NCBI RefSeq assembly: GCF_051020985.1 | Contig: NC_135009.1 | Location: 13,090,606-13,154,605, forward strand | Source of the DNA: Nomia melanderi | Taxonomy: Eukaryota; Arthropoda; Insecta; Hymenoptera; Halictidae | DNA: 64,000 bases | Direction: 5' to 3' | Part shown: piece by piece, positions 60,501-64,000 of the stretch | How the letters are laid out: every line of letters begins with the position of its first letter | How positions within the stretch are numbered: the stretch's first letter is position 1 | The notes under the pieces: model-generated | What the model was told of the DNA's origin: nothing | Databases searched by the model: none | What the model saw: the letters and a program-made list of their open reading frames with translations, nothing else | Position numbers and translations under genes: made by a program

Positions 60501-63500
60501 CAAAGGGTTAAATTCTCATGACAAACCAGCATAATCACGAGATGAATCATATATTCTAATCGTTCCTCTTCTTCGGCTGTTTTAGATCACGATTTTGATC
60601 GGTCGCCCCGGAAACAATGAAGTCGTCGCGCGTCCACTCACCCACATGATCATGACGAGGAACACGACGTTGACGCAGAGCACCAGAATAGCCGGGGCCT
60701 GATAGAACCAGTCGTAAGGGTGCGACACCATCCAGGGACAATGCTTCCCCAGCACGATCTCCTGCGAACCGACGGTCACATTTATTGCATCGGCGTGCCC
60801 CCGCGAAACTAGGCCAGACTTTACGACCGGCACACAAACATTGACTTTCTTTCGGCGCGCGGCCGTCGCTCGTTTAAATAATGCCTTATTCTTATCGGCG
60901 GCTGTTGACTCGCCGCGCTGTATTTCATCCGCGCGGCACCGTCGCCGTGCTACCACACTCCCCGGCGGGATTTAATTTCCCTCCGTTCCGCAATAAATTA
61001 TTTATCGCGTGTGCGCGACTTCGCTTCTGCTCCCAGCGTTCTTTCGAACGCTCGCGACGCGTCTCGTATTGTTGTAAATATTTTCGCGCGATAAAGACGA
61101 AATGGAGTTCTCCAGCGAACAGCTTCTTCGTTGGCATTGTTTTTTGCTGTGGAGAGGTAGATGGAAATTCTGTTTTTTAATGAAATTTGAGTTTATACGT
61201 TATTGCGATAAGATGATAGGATTATATAATAGAATACGAGTTTAGGAATTATAATTAGGGGAATAAAGAATTTTTAGCGTGGAGATTTAGAATGACAACT
61301 TGTAGGCTTGTTCTAATCATCTTGTTACGGTACATATAAATGTAGAACTCAGTTTTTTCGGAAATGATAGAAAAGGTGTTAAACATTACTTTATTGAATT
61401 TGTACTGTTACCTTACGATACGAAGTTTATTTCTAGATATTGTGAAGATTAATTTAAAAAAATGTTTTTTAGATTATAGCAGCATAAAAATTGGAGACCA
61501 CTGGCGTTCGCGTATTTCTTAGAGAACGTCACAGGAAGTTCCCGAGAGGAACAGAAGCGAGACATTTCCTAGAGGAACGGCTGCGCGAAATTTCGAGTAA
61601 ACAGCCAAGTTACTGCGTATCGGGAGCGGACAGTCGGAAGTCCGTTCCCGAGTGTCGATATTTAATCCGTCGCTCAAAACGTCGATGGCTTTCGCTACTC
61701 GTGATATCCAGCCAGTGTGTATATATGTGTGTCTGCGCCCGGCGTTCCAGCGTACATAAAAAGAGAGACCGGATCAGTTTCATTCAACGGTATCTCATTT
61801 CGCGAAATTTCAAAGCGAAATTAAAACGCGCCGAGAGGCGACGCCAGTCCGTTATGAGCGAAACGGCGAACAGGTCCGCCTGTGAGTGACGTGCACTCGA
61901 CAAACGCGCGTGTCCATTCGGCGGAGACAAAAGAGTTCCGGCTAGACGAAAGGAAAAGTCGAAAAATCAGTGATATTTCGACGAGTTTCAATATACTCTC
62001 GGCGCGAGCGCGATCGTTTCATGTGTATCGAACCGCGTTGTGCCCGATACGACGAATTTCGAAATTGGAATCTTGAACTTCGATCGAACGCGAGAGAATT
62101 TTACGTGTTCGAGAGACATTTGTACAGGAAATTATACGAATATAAACCACTCGTCAGAGTCCACCTTTACCTGCACCGTATCCGTGATTAACGTAAGATT
62201 ATTATTGAGAAACTAGTATATTCGTATGAATGATCATATTCGAATAAATATCGATATCGATAGATTTCTTAGTATACTGCTCTGTCGATAGATTTCTTAG
62301 TATACTGCTCTATCGATAGATTTCTTGGTATACTACTCTATCAATAGATTTCTCAGTATACTACTCTATTGATAGATTTTTTAGTACACTACTCTATCGA
62401 TAGATTTTTTAATATACTACTCTATCGATAGATTTTTTAGTATACTACTCTATCGATAGATGTCTTAGTATACTACTCTATCAATAGATTTCTTATTATA
62501 CTACTCCATCGATAGATTTTTTAGTATACTACTCCATCGATAGATTTTTTAGTATACTACTCTATCGATAGATGTCTTAGTATACTACTCTGTCGATAGA
62601 TTTCTTGGTTGAAATAATCTACGCGGTGAACAGGGAATTGGGGTAGACTGGAGCGAATCGGATCGGTTCAGATTTAACAGCGATAAACTGATAGTTGAAA
62701 ATGATATTTTTCATGAATTTCTTATTAAGCCCTTACACTTTGAGTTCTTTTCACAGTTCTTTTCTCGATAACTTTGTGTTATTAGAAACGAATTATTAGA
62801 CATTCTAACCAAAGTATTAGAGAAATGAAACTGAAACGAGTTATTGAGTTCCTAAATATAATTTACAATTTTTAATCGAGAAATCTCGTTTTTTTATAAA
62901 CACACTTAGCTATACTTCGCCAATTACCACAGCATTGAAAAAAATATTAAATTTGATTCGAATTGATTATCTATTTAAAATATATTACATAATAATATGA
63001 TATCTGAATTTTTGTATGTATAGTCATATAAGTTGATCTCATTGAAAATTGCCATCACAATTCAGCTTTCAGAAGATTACTCGGCACGCAATGCGTTAAG
63101 CGCAGAGGAGCACAAAGCATAAACGATCAGCTGACTCCTCTAACCCAACGAATGCAACCAATATCCTTATCACCCGTTCCGTCCGTGATCCAATCACGAT
63201 CGAGCTCGATCAACTCAAAAGCAAAGGACGAGGGATCTATCTTCGCCGATCTCGATGCACACAAGCAATCTTTGAACAGGCATCATCTGCCTCGTTCCTC
63301 CGCGTCACGTTTCCCGTCGACGCGATTACAACGGATCGCTCCGTGAAACTGATCGCGAAGCTTCCCTCCCGACACGCTCGCCACGTGCGGGCGAAAATTT
63401 AGGGGATGACGGTGGCAGAAGGATTCAACAGCTGTTACGTTCCATCAATTTGATCGCAGCTAGTCCGGTCGTTCGTGCGCCGAGAGGGAATGCGCGAGCG

Positions 63501-63771
63501 AGGCATTCGACGGATGATCCGGCTACGAAGCGGATCCTCCCTTTGTTTTCCTTGCCGCGCTGCTCGCAACCGAGGTTTACGCTGGCCATCAACTGTCCGG
63601 ACCACGCCGCCGTGCGCCGGTGCAGCCCGCGGACACGCACAGACGCACGCGAGTGGACAGGTACGGGAACGAGCGTTGACGTTTCACCCCTTACCTGCTT
63701 CGCTGGGGTCATGATAGTCCGATCGAGCGATTTCGCGATGGCCCACGCCGCGATGAACAGCACCGGCATAC
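57505..63771 (-). CDS. Dh44-R: Diuretic hormone 44 (CRF-like) receptor, family-B GPCR, 3' five exons; 5' part outside window
   Basis: Plasma-membrane receptor for the CRF-like diuretic hormone, expected to couple to Gs/cAMP in Malpighian tubules and neurons. Minus-strand exons 63695-63771, 60642-60761, 59576-59761, 57982-58136 and 57505-57649 join at GT-AG with consistent phases and give 225-226 residues to a TAG stop. Exon order follows the family: TM4 (MPVLFIAAWAIAKS); second extracellular loop with the conserved Cys (KHCPW) and TM5 (YQAPAILVLCVNVVFLV); loop 3 with ETQQYRKASKALLVLIPLLG into TM6; TM7 with GLFVALFYCFLITEVQ; and a Thr-rich tail ending EDLNE. The ETQQYRKA-KALLVLIPLLG core and GPTEG favour DH44 over the DH31/calcitonin-type receptor. 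The extracellular domain and TM1-3 must lie to the right of 64000. The missing half prevents subtype assignment. Confidence 0.87.
57860..57930. repeat. CT microsatellite in a receptor intron
   Basis: Interrupted CTCTCT run next to the donor side of the last receptor intron; on the receptor strand it is a GA tract. Confidence 0.85.
58876..59290 (+). mobile_element. Family F element split by a nested family B element
   Basis: 58876-58993 is the left part of family F (TTAACCCTTTGCGGACGAAT). 58990-59219 is a complete family B copy bounded by TTAA. 59220-59290 resumes family F (GGTTTCGTATATTTCGAAGA). It lies in a receptor intron. Confidence 0.65.
59756..60053 (-). repeat. Duplicated splice-acceptor segment
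   Basis: The segment of about 90 bp that includes the acceptor and first six bases of the receptor TM5-TM6 exon (59756-59845) is repeated at 59963-60053, 207 bp upstream on the transcript, with few changes. The extra copy keeps CCACAG|GTG but has no coding sequence after it. Confidence 0.75.
60285..60511 (+). mobile_element. TTAA-bounded MITE, family B
   Basis: 227 bp from TTAACCCTTTGCACTCGA to TCTCGACTGCAAAGGGTTAA. Intronic in the receptor gene. Confidence 0.75.
60762..62256 (-). other. Receptor intron, GC-rich parts, no gene seen
   Basis: CpG-rich at about 60780-61100 and 61490-62100. Overlapping open frames carry no domain. It could contain regulatory DNA. Confidence 0.3.
62257..62609. 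repeat. 28-bp tandem array with TATCGATA motifs
   Basis: Twelve complete 28-bp units plus a partial one, consensus TCGATAGATTTTTTAGTATA then CTACTCTA. Six junctions read TATCGATA, the DRE motif bound by DREF/BEAF-32 in flies. It sits inside a receptor intron. Confidence 0.9.
62873..63099 (-). mobile_element. Family E MITE-like repeat
   Basis: Inverted relative to 36287-36534: GAGAAATCTCG and ATAAACACACTTAGCTATAC at the left and CGGCACGCAATGCGTTAA at the right. Intronic. Confidence 0.6.
63100..63694 (-). other. Receptor intron, no feature seen
   Basis: CpG-rich from about 63280. Open frames on both strands without family signal. Confidence 0.3.
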
Positions 63772-63959
63772 CTGAAAATTGATTCGATTGGAGCGTTTGT
63801 ACTGTTCTCTGTATTCCTGTGTTTCCCATTTGCATTATCTCTCTACTTTCTTGAACCTTTCGCTTTCTAGTTTCTGTTTTCTATGCTCAATGTTTTCTAT
63901 TCTAGCGGATTTCTACAGAATGATCTCTTCTTTCGATAGAATATTGAATCAGCTAAACG

Positions 63960-64000
63960 TTAACGCTAAAACTACCGAGGAATTTCACTTCTATAGAAAT
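63960..64000 (+). mobile_element. Left end of a family C element, cut by the window edge
   Basis: TTAACGCTAAAACTACCGAGG matches the left end of 5756-5967. Confidence 0.5.

Noticed and set aside
62257..62609. Array resembling CRISPR spacing
   Set aside because: Units are contiguous 28-bp repeats without unique spacers, in an animal intron.
1..64000. tRNA, rRNA or known conserved microRNA genes
   Set aside because: None recognised by eye; a covariance-model search would be needed to exclude them.

Overview
The window looks like an insect nuclear genome, most likely a hymenopteran (bee-like). The reasons are short introns (82-154 bp in the Rer1-like gene), AT-rich non-coding DNA mixed with CpG-rich, non-depleted GC blocks, and insect neuropeptide-receptor and Cdk5-activator genes. 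The species cannot be named from the sequence. Four protein-coding loci can be supported, and everything else is non-coding and dense in repeats. LAYOUT: (1) 493-1694, minus strand: a four-exon gene for an unrecognised secreted or membrane protein of 294 residues. (2) About 1.7-17.5 kb: intergenic DNA with no convincing gene, holding several short TTAA-flanked inverted-repeat elements and a degenerate ATTATCCGAATTCTCAATT-type minisatellite. (3) About 17.9-52.1 kb, plus strand: the Cdk5 activator (p35, Cdk5alpha) transcription unit. It has a GC-rich repeat-laden 5' leader, a coding start at 20134, a 21.3-kb second intron, and coding exons 3 and 4 at 42821-43330. Exon 4 is followed, in the +1 frame and overlapping the p35 tail, by a long strongly biased open frame to 45671, and then by a long GC-rich, microsatellite-rich probable 3' UTR. 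(4) 53655-54644, plus strand: a complete five-exon Rer1 gene. (5) 57505-63771, minus strand: the last five exons of a family-B (secretin-type) GPCR, best matched to the diuretic hormone 44 (CRF-like) receptor; its 5' exons lie beyond the right edge. Rer1 and the receptor are convergent. The genes do not form one pathway. Cdk5alpha and the receptor suggest neural or neuroendocrine expression, while Rer1 is a housekeeping ER-retrieval gene. MOST INTERESTING: the approximately 780-codon frame that shares exon 4 with the Cdk5alpha C-terminus. It has no ATG of its own at its beginning, has GC-ended codon bias, carries repeated DLRKxxSxDT-like and WxPY-like motifs and many Ser/Thr-Pro sites, and could be reached by alternative 3' splice sites (43305 or 43431) or by a +1 shift at a GCT-TGA-C stop. 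Also notable are several TTAA-bounded piggyBac-type MITE families, one with its empty site preserved in a neighbouring duplicate, one nested insertion, and one element that carries a copy of the last Cdk5alpha intron.
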